Positions 1 to 7,837 of a stretch of DNA of 25,205 nucleotides are shown piece by piece (within the stretch, counting starts at the first letter, position 1; the number at the start of each line of letters is the position of its first letter). The notes below the pieces were generated by a model. The model worked only from the letters and a program-made list of their open reading frames with translations, was not told the origin of the DNA and searched no databases. Source of the DNA: CAZFYZ01 sp964523735. Its GTDB lineage: Bacteria; Armatimonadota; UBA5829. The DNA lies in assembly GCA_964523735.1 (NCBI GenBank), contig CAZFYZ010000052.1, positions 1 through 25,205 of the forward strand, written 5' to 3'. The translations under genes and the position numbers were made by a program.

Positions 1-25
1 CCGATGTTCTGAGGCTGGGGGTCAG

Positions 26-1285
26 TTAGTCTCGATACACCTGATACATCGCAGCAACCAGCGCAGCGGTGCCCCCGGTGACGCTGATCTTCAGTCGGAT
101 CGAGGTCTTGCCGTTGGTAATCTGGTAGCCCCACAGCGTAAGTTTCTTGGTCTGATCGTCGTCTGTGCCCTCCCACTCCAGCGCGGCGGGGTCGGTGATC
201 GCCGCTTCGTCGCCGTGGGTCGCGTCACTTGACTGCTGGAGTTCCGCGGTCACCGTCGTGGCGTCCGTAGCCCCCACCCCGATCAGGACCTCCAGACGGT
301 CGTAGATGCCAACGTAGACGTCATCTCCGTAGACTGACGCGGCCGCGGCCACCGACTGAGGCGACACGCCAAGCTTGGCATCCGAAGCCCCGGCGTAGGT
401 CGGAGCGAGATACTGCTCCAGCGAGATCCCGTCGTCCACCAGCACGGTGCCGCCCTGATTGTCGATGTAGCCGGTGACTCGCACATTGCCGAGCCCGTCG
501 CGCAGGTCCACGGTCGCGCCGTCGTATGCGGTGATGTTGGTCACTCGCCTGTTGACGGTAGCGCCCGAACATAGAACAGAACCGCCCTTGGCGTCGATCG
601 TGGTGATGTTGCCGGCATTCCAGTTGAGGGTGCCGCTGTAGGTGCGAAGCGTGGTGATGTTGCCGGCGTCCTGGTCCCAGGTTCCGCCCATCACCTCGAG
701 GGTCGTCACAGCCGACTGACAGGAGACATTGCCCGCCCGGCATTGGACGGTGGAGGGCAAGGTCACGCCTGTGAGGATGGTGATGTCCGGCAGTGCACTG
801 GCGATGCCGCCGATGGAGAGCGCGTTGACGGTCGAAGAGGCTCCGATCTCCACTGCGTCGTCATCTGCATAGAGCGAGAAGACGCCTTTCAGGAAGACCT
901 TCTTGCCGTCCTCCACACTCACGACCTGGACGCGATCAAGACCTCCGGAGTCCCCCTCGAGGTAGACGTTGCCTGACGCCTCGATTATGACCTCGCTGCA
1001 GTCACACTTGACATAGGTCCCGGAGGAGCCGATATCCAGCGCAGAACCATCCGCGCTCGAAACGAAGCCCGCGCCCACCCGGATGGAGTTGAGCTTCTCC
1101 GCGAACGTGTAGCCCGCCGGCGCAGTGGGAACAGCCGTGTCAAAAACCACATCATCGAGCCTGCCAGCCGTCTGGCCCGGATACACCGCCTGCGCATACG
1201 CGCTACCAGAGGCGTCTTTCCAGTTGCGGCCGTCATCCATCGCCGACTTTGTTCCGGCGCCATTACCATCCCATCGAAAGAACAT
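26..1285 (-). CDS. Probable beta-rich tail-tip or fibre protein
   Basis: 419 residues. The N-terminus (WDGNGAG, then NWKDASG, then LDDVVFD) resembles the opening of secreted or adhesin-like beta-helix repeat proteins. Residues about 60-280 are a run of short Val/Ile/Thr/Gly-rich strands with a repeating AGNITT(L/I) unit (AGNITTLRTYSG followed by AGNITTIDAKGG), which suggests a stacked beta-strand or beta-helix fold. The last 110 residues look like a separate beta-sandwich ending in YQVYRD. The ATG at 1285 has GGAGG 8 nt upstream, inside the end of the zinc-ribbon gene. It is the last gene of the operon in this window, in the distal tail/host-recognition block. A role in receptor binding is inferred from fold and position only; no catalytic motif was seen. 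Confidence 0.6.
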   Translation of the reverse strand: MFFRWDGNGAGTKSAMDDGRNWKDASGSAYAQAVYPGQTAGRLDDVVFDTAVPTAPAGYTFAEKLNSIRVGAGFVSSADGSALDIGSSGTYVKCDCSEVIIEASGNVYLEGDSGGLDRVQVVSVEDGKKVFLKGVFSLYADDDAVEIGASSTVNALSIGGIASALPDITILTGVTLPSTVQCRAGNVSCQSAVTTLEVMGGTWDQDAGNITTLRTYSGTLNWNAGNITTIDAKGGSVLCSGATVNRRVTNITAYDGATVDLRDGLGNVRVTGYIDNQGGTVLVDDGISLEQYLAPTYAGASDAKLGVSPQSVAAAASVYGDDVYVGIYDRLEVLIGVGATDATTVTAELQQSSDATHGDEAAITDPAALEWEGTDDDQTKKLTLWGYQITNGKTSIRLKISVTGGTAALVAAMYQVYRD

Positions 1286-1287
1286 GG

Positions 1288-1458
1288 CTACTTCCTCCGT
1301 CTACGTTGAATCTTGATCTGCTGAGCCGTGCCGGTCCATCCGCAGGCCGAGCAATGAATAAGCTCCCGCTCTCGGTAGCCCGAGGGGGAGCACTTACAGC
1401 GGTATCGTTTGACGCGCCCGGTCGATTGGAGATGATCGGGCGGGTGGGAGCAGGTCAT
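1288..1458 (-). CDS. 56-residue zinc-ribbon-like protein
   Basis: Small gene found by translating the gap between two larger genes. It starts at an ATG that overlaps the TAA of the upstream gene (TAATG) and stops with TAG two bases before the next ATG, and it contains the ribosome binding site of that next gene. The product has Cys residues at 3, 21, 23, 36 and 39. The motifs YRCKC and HCSACGW are typical of a zinc ribbon, and the tail is strongly basic (IKIQRRRRK). Perfect packing between neighbours and the CxC...CxxC pattern argue that it is real. Function unknown; it could be a small nucleic-acid-binding or virion-associated protein. Confidence 0.62.
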   Translation of the reverse strand: MTCSHPPDHLQSTGRVKRYRCKCSPSGYRERELIHCSACGWTGTAQQIKIQRRRRK

Positions 1459-2492
1459 TACCACGACATCGGCAGGGTTGCTGCGCCACCGATCGCCCAG
1501 TCAGAGGTGTACGCCTCAGTATCTTGGCTTGCTGTTACAGATTGCCACTCAGTACCAACCTTTTCAGCGATGGATACCCGTCCCAGGTAGGGATACACTG
1601 ATGACAGAAGGACTGTGGCTACTTCCGGCTGGTCTGCGCTGTTGATGTTCAGATAATGATTCTTACCATTATTGCCGAGGTCATGAAGTGAGACTGCATC
1701 CATTTGCCACTCCCAGCTATCGGGCGGAGCGTAACCGTAGACTAGATCATTGGTTTGCAGGATGATGTGTTTGCCGCCATCGCGGTCGCATCGAACTATC
1801 ACATAGCTCGATGTATAACCACTGGGCAGTGCATGCTCAACATAGGAGCCTGCCCCAGTCCGTTCGCACACCTTGCCCACGCATCCAACTAGTAGATTGC
1901 CTGATGGTAAGTGACTGCAGGAATAGGCGCCGCTTAGCCCCTCGCTGACACCGCTGCTCTGAACTCTATTGAGGTATACGAACCACAGCACGTCGGATGG
2001 AGAGATGGAAATGTCTGTGGCTGATATGGTGGGATACAATAGTACCGGACTTGATATTGACTGGTATACTCCACTCTTGGTAGCCGTGTTGATACACTCG
2101 GCTGTAAAGTAGATCTGAGAGGAGCTCGTGATACCTATGCCAGGAGCTGTCTGATACCACCATTTCGTGGGTGTTCCTAATACGAGACCATAACTCCATC
2201 CTCCGATGCCGTATGAAGCAGAATATACATAATCCTCCCACGATCCATCTGATGCGCGATAGAGAAACGTAGGAAACCCGTCCACCGGTGATCTTACAAT
2301 AGGCGTGCAATGAGGAGATGCGTCCTCATGCCACATGGTTGCTGTTAGTTCTTCGGATACAATCGCCCCGTCAACAACCCGCACAAACATCGGAGCAAAA
2401 GTGGTCGGCTTAAACGCGATGAGCATTGTCTCGAACATTGCTCCGGTTGCTGGACTACAGCAACAAGCCCTCTGCAACCCTCCGGGACTCAT
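1458..2492 (-). CDS. Hypothetical protein, distal tail / host-recognition block
   Basis: 344 residues from the ATG at 2492, which overlaps the TGA of the upstream gene (ATGA) and has CGGAG at good spacing; a longer in-frame ORF starts at 2531 but would overlap the upstream gene more. The product is rich in Trp, Tyr, Ser and Gly with repeated short strand-like stretches (DGSWEDYVYSASYG, GKHIILQTND), which could be a beta-propeller or sialidase-like fold, but no Asp-box repeat was identified with confidence. Base composition differs from the neighbours: lines I counted by hand are about 47-50% GC, whereas most of the operon is clearly richer. That fits recent acquisition of a variable host-recognition gene. 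Function not recognised. Confidence 0.6.
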   Translation of the reverse strand: MSPGGLQRACCCSPATGAMFETMLIAFKPTTFAPMFVRVVDGAIVSEELTATMWHEDASPHCTPIVRSPVDGFPTFLYRASDGSWEDYVYSASYGIGGWSYGLVLGTPTKWWYQTAPGIGITSSSQIYFTAECINTATKSGVYQSISSPVLLYPTISATDISISPSDVLWFVYLNRVQSSGVSEGLSGAYSCSHLPSGNLLVGCVGKVCERTGAGSYVEHALPSGYTSSYVIVRCDRDGGKHIILQTNDLVYGYAPPDSWEWQMDAVSLHDLGNNGKNHYLNINSADQPEVATVLLSSVYPYLGRVSIAEKVGTEWQSVTASQDTEAYTSDWAIGGAATLPMSW

Positions 2493-3091
2493 GAGCATAC
2501 TCCGTCTACGGACCTTGGCATCGCGAACCAATACTCGGGGTCGTTGCCGCCGGTGTAGGCGACGTGCATGACCACGAGTGTGCCCACCGGGATCGGCACC
2601 ATCGCAAAGCCCGGGAAGTCAGGCGTGGAACCGTCGAACCCATCGCCGATGTTGGCGAGGTCGATGCCCTCTCCCGTGATCCCATCGACTGCGGTCTCAG
2701 CGCGCCCCTCTGCGAGGTTATAGGCCGTTCCTGATCGGCCTCCGGTGCGGACAAACCAGTTTCCGGTGTAGCCCAGGTTATCAGCCTTATGCACCTCGGA
2801 GAACGTGTAAGTCCAGACTGGCGGAGAGGCGGAGTAGACCTCGTAACCCGTGATCTTCGCGAAGAACCAGCCGAAGTTGGTAGCCGGGTTTCCTGGGTCG
2901 GGCGGCGGTATCTGCGATGGGTCAAGTCTCTGACGCGGCGCCGATACCACCAGCTCACCCGTCATCATCCGATTGATGTGGACGCCTGGCCCCTGCTGGA
3001 TACCATTGAGCACAGCATTGATGGCATCCACGAGCTCGTTATAGTCGCGGGTGTAGACCGGCCCATCACCGGCTCTGCGCTTGAGTCTCAC
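2489..3091 (-). CDS. Phage structural protein, unknown
   Basis: 200 residues. The start is a GTG at 3091 that overlaps the TGA of the preceding gene (GTGA), with CGAGG just upstream. The first 60 residues (YNELVDAINAVLNG, then QQGPGVHINRMMTGELVVS) match a short N-terminal pattern often seen in virion proteins that trimerise: a helix followed by a GPGxxxxR turn. The remainder is a Gly-rich, acidic beta domain. It is translationally coupled to both neighbours. Likely a tail-tip or baseplate component; function inferred only from operon position. Confidence 0.6.
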   Translation of the reverse strand: MRLKRRAGDGPVYTRDYNELVDAINAVLNGIQQGPGVHINRMMTGELVVSAPRQRLDPSQIPPPDPGNPATNFGWFFAKITGYEVYSASPPVWTYTFSEVHKADNLGYTGNWFVRTGGRSGTAYNLAEGRAETAVDGITGEGIDLANIGDGFDGSTPDFPGFAMVPIPVGTLVVMHVAYTGGNDPEYWFAMPRSVDGVCS

Positions 3092-3915
3092 GGTATCCTC
3101 GGCTGTTGGCTAAAGAAACGCTGCGCGGGCAAGCCCAGCATCGGATTGAAGTCAGTCCGGCGGTATTTGTAGGGCTGGACAGTACCAGTGATGGGGTCGC
3201 GTTTACCGGGCACATAGAGGACATCCCACCCGCCCGCAACGATTATGTTGCGGGCTCCGTCAATGATCGGGCTGAACAGATCGATGTTCCACGAGTAGGG
3301 ACGCCAGACGAAGTTGTAGTCAGCAGCCCACAGGTAGCAATTGCGGTCCTCATCGAACCACTGATTGCTTTCGCACCCCACAAAGAGAAGCGTCTCAGGC
3401 TGAAAGATCGGCGAGTTCACGGTCGGACGCCACCGCCCACCGTTGATGCAGGACATATTGAGCCCGGCGTTGAGTTTCGGCCCGTCGGGGTCCTCGGCAA
3501 CCACCTTGCGGCAGGTGTAATGCTTGAGCGCACTGGCAACCGTGACACAGTTCTCCGGGTCAACGTTCAGAATGTCAGCATACAGCCGCTTCCAGTAGAG
3601 ACCAGTCGAGATCATCTCGGACGCCATTGACGACCGCCACAAGAGTCCGCTGTCCAGGTGAGGGTATTCCGCGTAGTCGACTGTCAGCCGGCAGAACTCC
3701 GGCTCGCCATTATCGCCCGCCCCCTCGCCCTCGAACCGCGTGTGTGAGACGCGCAGGATACCGCTGCCCGGCAGCAACGTGCCAAGCCGGGGCTCGTAAC
3801 GGTCTCGGTCCGAGTAAGGCACCAGCAGGACGCGCTGCATCGTGCGTCCGCCCTGGATATCCTTGTCCTCTACCTCGTGCAGCAGTTGGGGGTAGCGAGT
3901 GGTTACTGTTGCCAT
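3088..3915 (-). CDS. Virion protein directly downstream of tape measure
   Basis: 275 residues. The ATG overlaps the stop of the tape-measure gene (TGATG), so it is tightly coupled. The N-terminus (PYSDRDRYEPRLGTLLPGSGIL) followed by a stretch ending in CRLTVDYAEYP resembles a family of siphophage proteins of unknown function encoded after the tape measure. The C-terminal half contains WRPYSWNIDLFSP and a terminal NPMLGLPAQRFF segment. No enzyme motif seen. By position it may be a distal tail or tail-tip component; this is inference, as I cannot name the family. Confidence 0.6.
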   Translation of the reverse strand: MATVTTRYPQLLHEVEDKDIQGGRTMQRVLLVPYSDRDRYEPRLGTLLPGSGILRVSHTRFEGEGAGDNGEPEFCRLTVDYAEYPHLDSGLLWRSSMASEMISTGLYWKRLYADILNVDPENCVTVASALKHYTCRKVVAEDPDGPKLNAGLNMSCINGGRWRPTVNSPIFQPETLLFVGCESNQWFDEDRNCYLWAADYNFVWRPYSWNIDLFSPIIDGARNIIVAGGWDVLYVPGKRDPITGTVQPYKYRRTDFNPMLGLPAQRFFSQQPRIP

Positions 3916-6815
3916 CAGAAACGGCCCTCCGGCGCGTAGCTCCTACCGCCAAGTTTCATGCTGATCTCCTTGAGCAGCGCCGCGAGCTCGGTCCTCTCGG
4001 CATCGATGGCAGCGGCGGCGCGGTCGAAGAAGTTGTTGACCGGCCGCTCGCCAGGCTGCATCGGAACCATTCCAGAGAAGCGAGCGCGGAACCCGCTCAC
4101 CGTTGCCCGGCGGCCTGCTTCCTCGGCTGAGACGTAGCCGACTGCCGCGCGGCGTTCCATCATCTCCTGCATCTGCCTCTGACGGATTTCGTCTTGGAGT
4201 TGCTTCTCTTCGGCCTGCATCGCCTTGGCGCGATCCAAGACGGCCTGTGAGCGCTTGTTCTCGAGGTCCAGCAGTTGCCGCTGGTAAGAGACCTCGTTCG
4301 CGTAAGCCTGGACTTTCAGCGCGGCGCGTTCCTCTTCAGTCTTGGCAAGCGCCTGCTTTCCCGCGATCTCGGCGTCACTGATCTGCTTGCGGATAGCCAT
4401 CGCCTGAGCCGCGCCGGAGTATTCGTCGCCCGTCAACGCGCCCATATCCTCAGCGGCAGCGGCGCGGGCTTCCATGTTGCCGCGCCAATGGCCGAAGCTG
4501 GTTTCGTAGGCTTCGCGGCGCTTGCGGTCAGCCTCCTCTTGCGCCCGCTTCTCATTCTCCCTGCGGGCTGCGTGCCATCTCTCAAGCGCGAGCCTCACAC
4601 GTTGGGCCGCGTTCGCGCCCTTCTCATAGAGGCTCTGGTAGGTCTCGTAGAATGAGATCGTCGCCTCGGTATCGGCAATGGCCCGCTCGTCACCTGAGCG
4701 GATCGCGTCAGCAAGAGCGCTTGCTCCGGCCTCGGCAAGCTGCTCGGATGCTAGCTCCCGGGCCTCCCGCTTGTTGATTTCCGCTATCTGCTTGGCGGCC
4801 TCGGCATGAGCGAGTCTGACCTGGACTTCCGACGCCTTTGACTTCTGCAGGTCATGGAGCTTGTCCACGAGTTCAGCCTGCACCTGCAAGCGCTGAGACT
4901 CATACTCGTTGGTCGCCTGTAGAGCGTTAAGGCTCATTTTGGCGACCTGGACGGTATTAGCCTCGTCAACGGCGGCGGCTATGGCCGCGTCATTGATCTC
5001 CTTGACCTTCGCCTTATACGCCATCCGTGCCGCTGCAATCTGATCGGCGACATTCAGGACGACGCCGGTTTCCTTTTGGACCTTGGCAGCGTTATCGGTG
5101 ATCTTCTTTTCGGTGTTGACGTAATCAGCCCACGCCTCAGCTCTCTTGCGAGCTGTCTCTGAGGCTTGACTCAGAACCCACATGTCTTGCTTGGCGAGCC
5201 GGTTCGCCTCCTCGTTCTTGGCGAGGGCTTCTTTGGCTTCATTCGATAGCCCGCCAACCGTTTCGGACTGCTTGTCTTTCGCCTGCTTGAGTTGGTCTAT
5301 GGCAGCGATAGCCTGCTGATACTCGTCTTTGTATCTCTTCGCTGCATCAGCGAACCTTGACCGCGAACCCCAGTAAAACGTGCCCTCCCCCTTCGGTAGA
5401 GGCTGGAATAGGCCGGATGCTCGCTCGTTCTCTTCGTACTTGCGTAGTGCCTCACTTGCCCGTCCCCGGAGTGTGCTGATACGTGCATTGATCTCTGTGG
5501 TAGGTAGTTGGCTATACCGGTCTATGTTGCGGGCTTCGTTTGCAGCCGCAGCCTTTTGCATTGACTTCGACTGCTGCTCCTCATAGCCACGAAGCGCGTT
5601 TACGCTATCCCGAACCGCCTTGGCGTGCGCTATGTAGTTGAGCGTCAGTGAGGCGACGGCGGCTCCTGCAATCAGGTATCTGTTGGCGTTCAGTGTAGCC
5701 AACAACGACGCCCCTGCCCCCGCAAATCTAGCTTTCGCGGCTGCCAACCTGCCCGTGCTCACAACCTCGGCGTTCTGCAGCCCGGTCATACGAGCTACCC
5801 ACGCCGCCTCTGCTGCACGCCCGGCGTTTAGAGCGGCTATGGTTTCCGTCAGCGTTGCCTTTGACCTGATGAGTAACGCGGTCGCCACCACGAGCGGACC
5901 CGCCGCTGCAGCGGCGACGCCTAGCCCTAATGCGACATTCTGGATCGGGGTGGGTAATGCACTGAACGTCTCCATCGCATCAGCGCCCGACTTCAGCAAA
6001 CTGGAGAGGGCCGGTAGCGCCCTTTCGCCAATACTGGCTGAGAACCGGAACCACTGGTCGCTGATGTTCTCCAGGTCGTTGGCAATACCACCGGTGAATC
6101 GCGGGAGCTTTTCCAGTTCAGTTACAATGTCTCGCAGGAATTGCTTTGACGAGATCCCCATCTTCGAGATTGCTTCTGTGTCCGTCGTGCCGTATATCTT
6201 CTTCATTGCCTGAAGCATCTGAGGCACGTATTCCTGGATGATGCGGATGTCCTGCATCATCGGGTGAGCCTTGCCGCTCATCTGCATGAGCTGTCTACCG
6301 ACCGCGGCGATCTCTTCTTTGCCACCGCCGACGGTGGCGATCGCATTGCCGAACGCCTTCATGAACCGTTGGGCCTCTTCCGCCGCTACGCCTGTTGCCT
6401 GCAACCCCACAGCCAACTGAATCGCTTCCTTGTAACCCAAACCCGGCAGTTTGGCGACTTCTCTCAGTTGCTCCATTTCCTGCCGGGCAGCTGCTGCAGA
6501 AGGTGTCACCGCGTCGATTGCGTATCCCAGTCGCTGCATCTTGACCGCGTTATCTACCGCTGCTTTGCCTGCCATCATCAGAGGCGCGGTGATCCCGACA
6601 GTCATGCCTATGCCGAGATTGCGCATCTTATCGGTCAACGAGCCTATAGAGCGCCCGGCCTCCCTGTCGGCTTTCTCGAATGCCGCGTTGAGATTCGAGA
6701 CGACGGCGTTGGCAGACGCGCGCGATCGGTCAACGACGGCCTTTAGCCCATAATCGAGCTCCCGCAGGTTCGGTGTTATTGTGACTTGCAGCCTTACGAC
6801 TTCTGAGTTAGCCAT
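3915..6815 (-). CDS. Tail tape measure protein
   Basis: 966 residues. It sets tail length and is threaded in the tail tube. Residues about 55-280 fit the tape-measure N-terminal domain (IGMTVGITAPLMMAGKAAV, ATGVAAEEAQRFMKAF, a GGGKEE turn, ISSKQFLRDIVTELEKLP). Two hydrophobic segments lie near 291-316 (Ala/Leu/Val-rich) and 381-397 (LIAGAAVASLTLNYIA). From about 400 to 900 the sequence is Ala/Glu/Lys/Arg/Gln-rich and helical or coiled-coil, as expected. It lies three bases after the stop of the GT chaperone frame, the canonical siphophage position. Using the usual rule of about 0.15 nm per residue, the tail would be near 145 nm. The start at 6815 has only a weak Shine-Dalgarno, consistent with coupling to GT. 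Confidence 0.93.
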   Translation of the reverse strand: MANSEVVRLQVTITPNLRELDYGLKAVVDRSRASANAVVSNLNAAFEKADREAGRSIGSLTDKMRNLGIGMTVGITAPLMMAGKAAVDNAVKMQRLGYAIDAVTPSAAAARQEMEQLREVAKLPGLGYKEAIQLAVGLQATGVAAEEAQRFMKAFGNAIATVGGGKEEIAAVGRQLMQMSGKAHPMMQDIRIIQEYVPQMLQAMKKIYGTTDTEAISKMGISSKQFLRDIVTELEKLPRFTGGIANDLENISDQWFRFSASIGERALPALSSLLKSGADAMETFSALPTPIQNVALGLGVAAAAAGPLVVATALLIRSKATLTETIAALNAGRAAEAAWVARMTGLQNAEVVSTGRLAAAKARFAGAGASLLATLNANRYLIAGAAVASLTLNYIAHAKAVRDSVNALRGYEEQQSKSMQKAAAANEARNIDRYSQLPTTEINARISTLRGRASEALRKYEENERASGLFQPLPKGEGTFYWGSRSRFADAAKRYKDEYQQAIAAIDQLKQAKDKQSETVGGLSNEAKEALAKNEEANRLAKQDMWVLSQASETARKRAEAWADYVNTEKKITDNAAKVQKETGVVLNVADQIAAARMAYKAKVKEINDAAIAAAVDEANTVQVAKMSLNALQATNEYESQRLQVQAELVDKLHDLQKSKASEVQVRLAHAEAAKQIAEINKREARELASEQLAEAGASALADAIRSGDERAIADTEATISFYETYQSLYEKGANAAQRVRLALERWHAARRENEKRAQEEADRKRREAYETSFGHWRGNMEARAAAAEDMGALTGDEYSGAAQAMAIRKQISDAEIAGKQALAKTEEERAALKVQAYANEVSYQRQLLDLENKRSQAVLDRAKAMQAEEKQLQDEIRQRQMQEMMERRAAVGYVSAEEAGRRATVSGFRARFSGMVPMQPGERPVNNFFDRAAAAIDAERTELAALLKEISMKLGGRSYAPEGRF

Positions 6816-6818
6816 TGG

Positions 6819-7321
6819 TCACTTTCGATGTCTGGCGAGATCAGCCTCGTGAGTGAGACGAGCATTGCGGAGAATCAAAGCGCGTTCGCGGTAGTAAGTG
6901 GGCTTGTTCTCAAGCTCCCAGGGTGTGCAGTGAAGTTCCTGTGCGGCCACGTGCAGCGGATACCATTCGGGCATCTTGCCGCCGTGGCCGCGAAAGAACC
7001 GAATCAGCCCTGAGAGCTCGGAGCGTTTGGGTTCACGCCGTTTATCATCGCGTTGACGGCGGCGCGGACCAGGTGCATGTTGGTATCCATCAAGGCTTCC
7101 CGCTCAAGTGGAATAGGGTTGCCCTTGGAGTCGGTAGCTGTCCAACTGACGGCGTGGTTCATGAGCAGGTCTACGTTCTTTTCGGCGAACTCTTTCGGGT
7201 CCTTGTAGTATTCCTGCTCACGGCGGCACGTCCAGAAGTCCGGGTCGCACTTGACCTCAAACTTCCGCTCGCCGAACACGACGGAGATAGTGATGAGAAT
7301 CGGTTCAGTTGCCTTTGCCAT
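6819..7321 (-). CDS. Tail assembly chaperone GT (made by -1 frameshift)
   Basis: Frameshift product of about 167 residues. Translation starts with the G protein at 7321 and slips -1 at CCCAAAC (7031-7025) after residue 99. It continues for 68 codons in the -1 frame to a TGA at 6821-6819, three bases before the tape-measure ATG. The -1 frame reads sensibly (MPEWYPLHVAAQEL, CTPWELENKPTYY) and has no suitable start of its own, so shifting is the natural way to express it. In lambda-like phages the equivalent gpG/gpGT pair binds the tape measure and recruits tail-tube protein. The frame, slippery site and stop were read directly; the function is family knowledge. Confidence 0.85.
7004..7321 (-). 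CDS. Tail assembly chaperone G
   Basis: 105 residues, ending at the in-frame TGA a few codons past the slippery site. The central VSWTATDSKGNPIPLE followed by a helix and INGVNPN is the usual ending of siphophage tail chaperones (a Trp/Asp-rich turn, a helix, then an NPN-type end just before the shift site). It sits between the tail-tube/gp10-like genes and the tape measure, the conserved place for this protein. It is the major, unshifted product; the minor GT product shares residues 1-99. Confidence 0.85.
   Translation of the reverse strand: MAKATEPILITISVVFGERKFEVKCDPDFWTCRREQEYYKDPKEFAEKNVDLLMNHAVSWTATDSKGNPIPLEREALMDTNMHLVRAAVNAMINGVNPNAPSSQG
7025..7031 (-). promoter_or_regulatory. Programmed -1 frameshift slippery heptamer CCCAAAC
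   Basis: On the minus strand the bases read C CCA AAC in the G frame, a perfect X XXY YYZ heptamer. Slipping back one base re-pairs the tRNAs on CCC and AAA. It is placed where the -1 frame is open to the edge of the tape-measure gene and where frame 0 stops seven codons later. No strong stimulatory hairpin was identified downstream. Confidence 0.85.
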
Positions 7322-7330
7322 GATGTTGTG

Positions 7331-7837
7331 CTACCGCTTCTTCGGCAGCTTACTCCTTTCGTATCGCTGTTTAATGCGCCCTTTCAGCTCTTCGCGGACA
7401 TACTTGTCGAAGTGCCTGAGCACGTAGATAGCGGCTCGGTTGAAGAACGGTCTGGCTGGCACGTGGACGGTGCCATATTCGACGTGTGCGGCATACTCGG
7501 CCCCAACGGCAACAACGCCCTCGCCAGGTTTCACGTCCATCGCTGAGAGCATCCGAAACGTGGTGTTGGGCTTGCCGCTGTGGGCTCCTGGTTCAGCGGC
7601 GGCAGCGGCGGCAGCGGCGGCGGCTTCTCCGTAGTGGTTCGCGCCTGGCGTGATCGCATAGATCGAAGCCCTGAGCGCTCCCGTGTCGATTGCCTGGACG
7701 TCGGTAACGTTCTGTTTGGCCTCAGCCTCGATGTCGAGACAGGCCTTGCGGATCGCCCGGTCTAGTGCGCCGGCCATCTCCCTGCGCACCTCCACCCGAC
7801 GATCCGCGACTATCTCGACTTTGCCGATGCGTGGCAT
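7331..7837 (-). CDS. HK97 gp10-like neck / tail-completion protein
   Basis: 168 residues. Features of the HK97 gp10-like family are visible: an N-terminal helix (LDRAIRKACLDIEAEAKQNV), then IDTGALRASIY, then VAVGAEYAAHVEYGT and ARPFFNRAA. These proteins act at the head-tail junction or in tail completion. The start abuts the TAG of the tail-tube gene on its right, and the stop lies 9 bases from the chaperone start. Oddity: a pure run of ten Ala (residues 72-81) encoded by a GCN trinucleotide repeat sits between the GANHYGE strand and the rest of the domain, probably an expanded loop. Confidence 0.85.
   Translation of the reverse strand: MPRIGKVEIVADRRVEVRREMAGALDRAIRKACLDIEAEAKQNVTDVQAIDTGALRASIYAITPGANHYGEAAAAAAAAAAEPGAHSGKPNTTFRMLSAMDVKPGEGVVAVGAEYAAHVEYGTVHVPARPFFNRAAIYVLRHFDKYVREELKGRIKQRYERSKLPKKR
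7595..7624 (-). repeat. GCN trinucleotide repeat coding for ten Ala
   Basis: Thirty bases of GCC/GCT-type codons in tandem inside the gp10-like gene, giving a polyalanine tract at residues 72-81. Such tracts are prone to slippage in whole-codon steps, which would change loop length without breaking the frame. Confidence 0.9.

Noticed and set aside
6923..7546. Plus-strand ORF of 207 codons
   Set aside because: Complement of the chaperone and gp10-like genes; no Shine-Dalgarno or recognisable motif.
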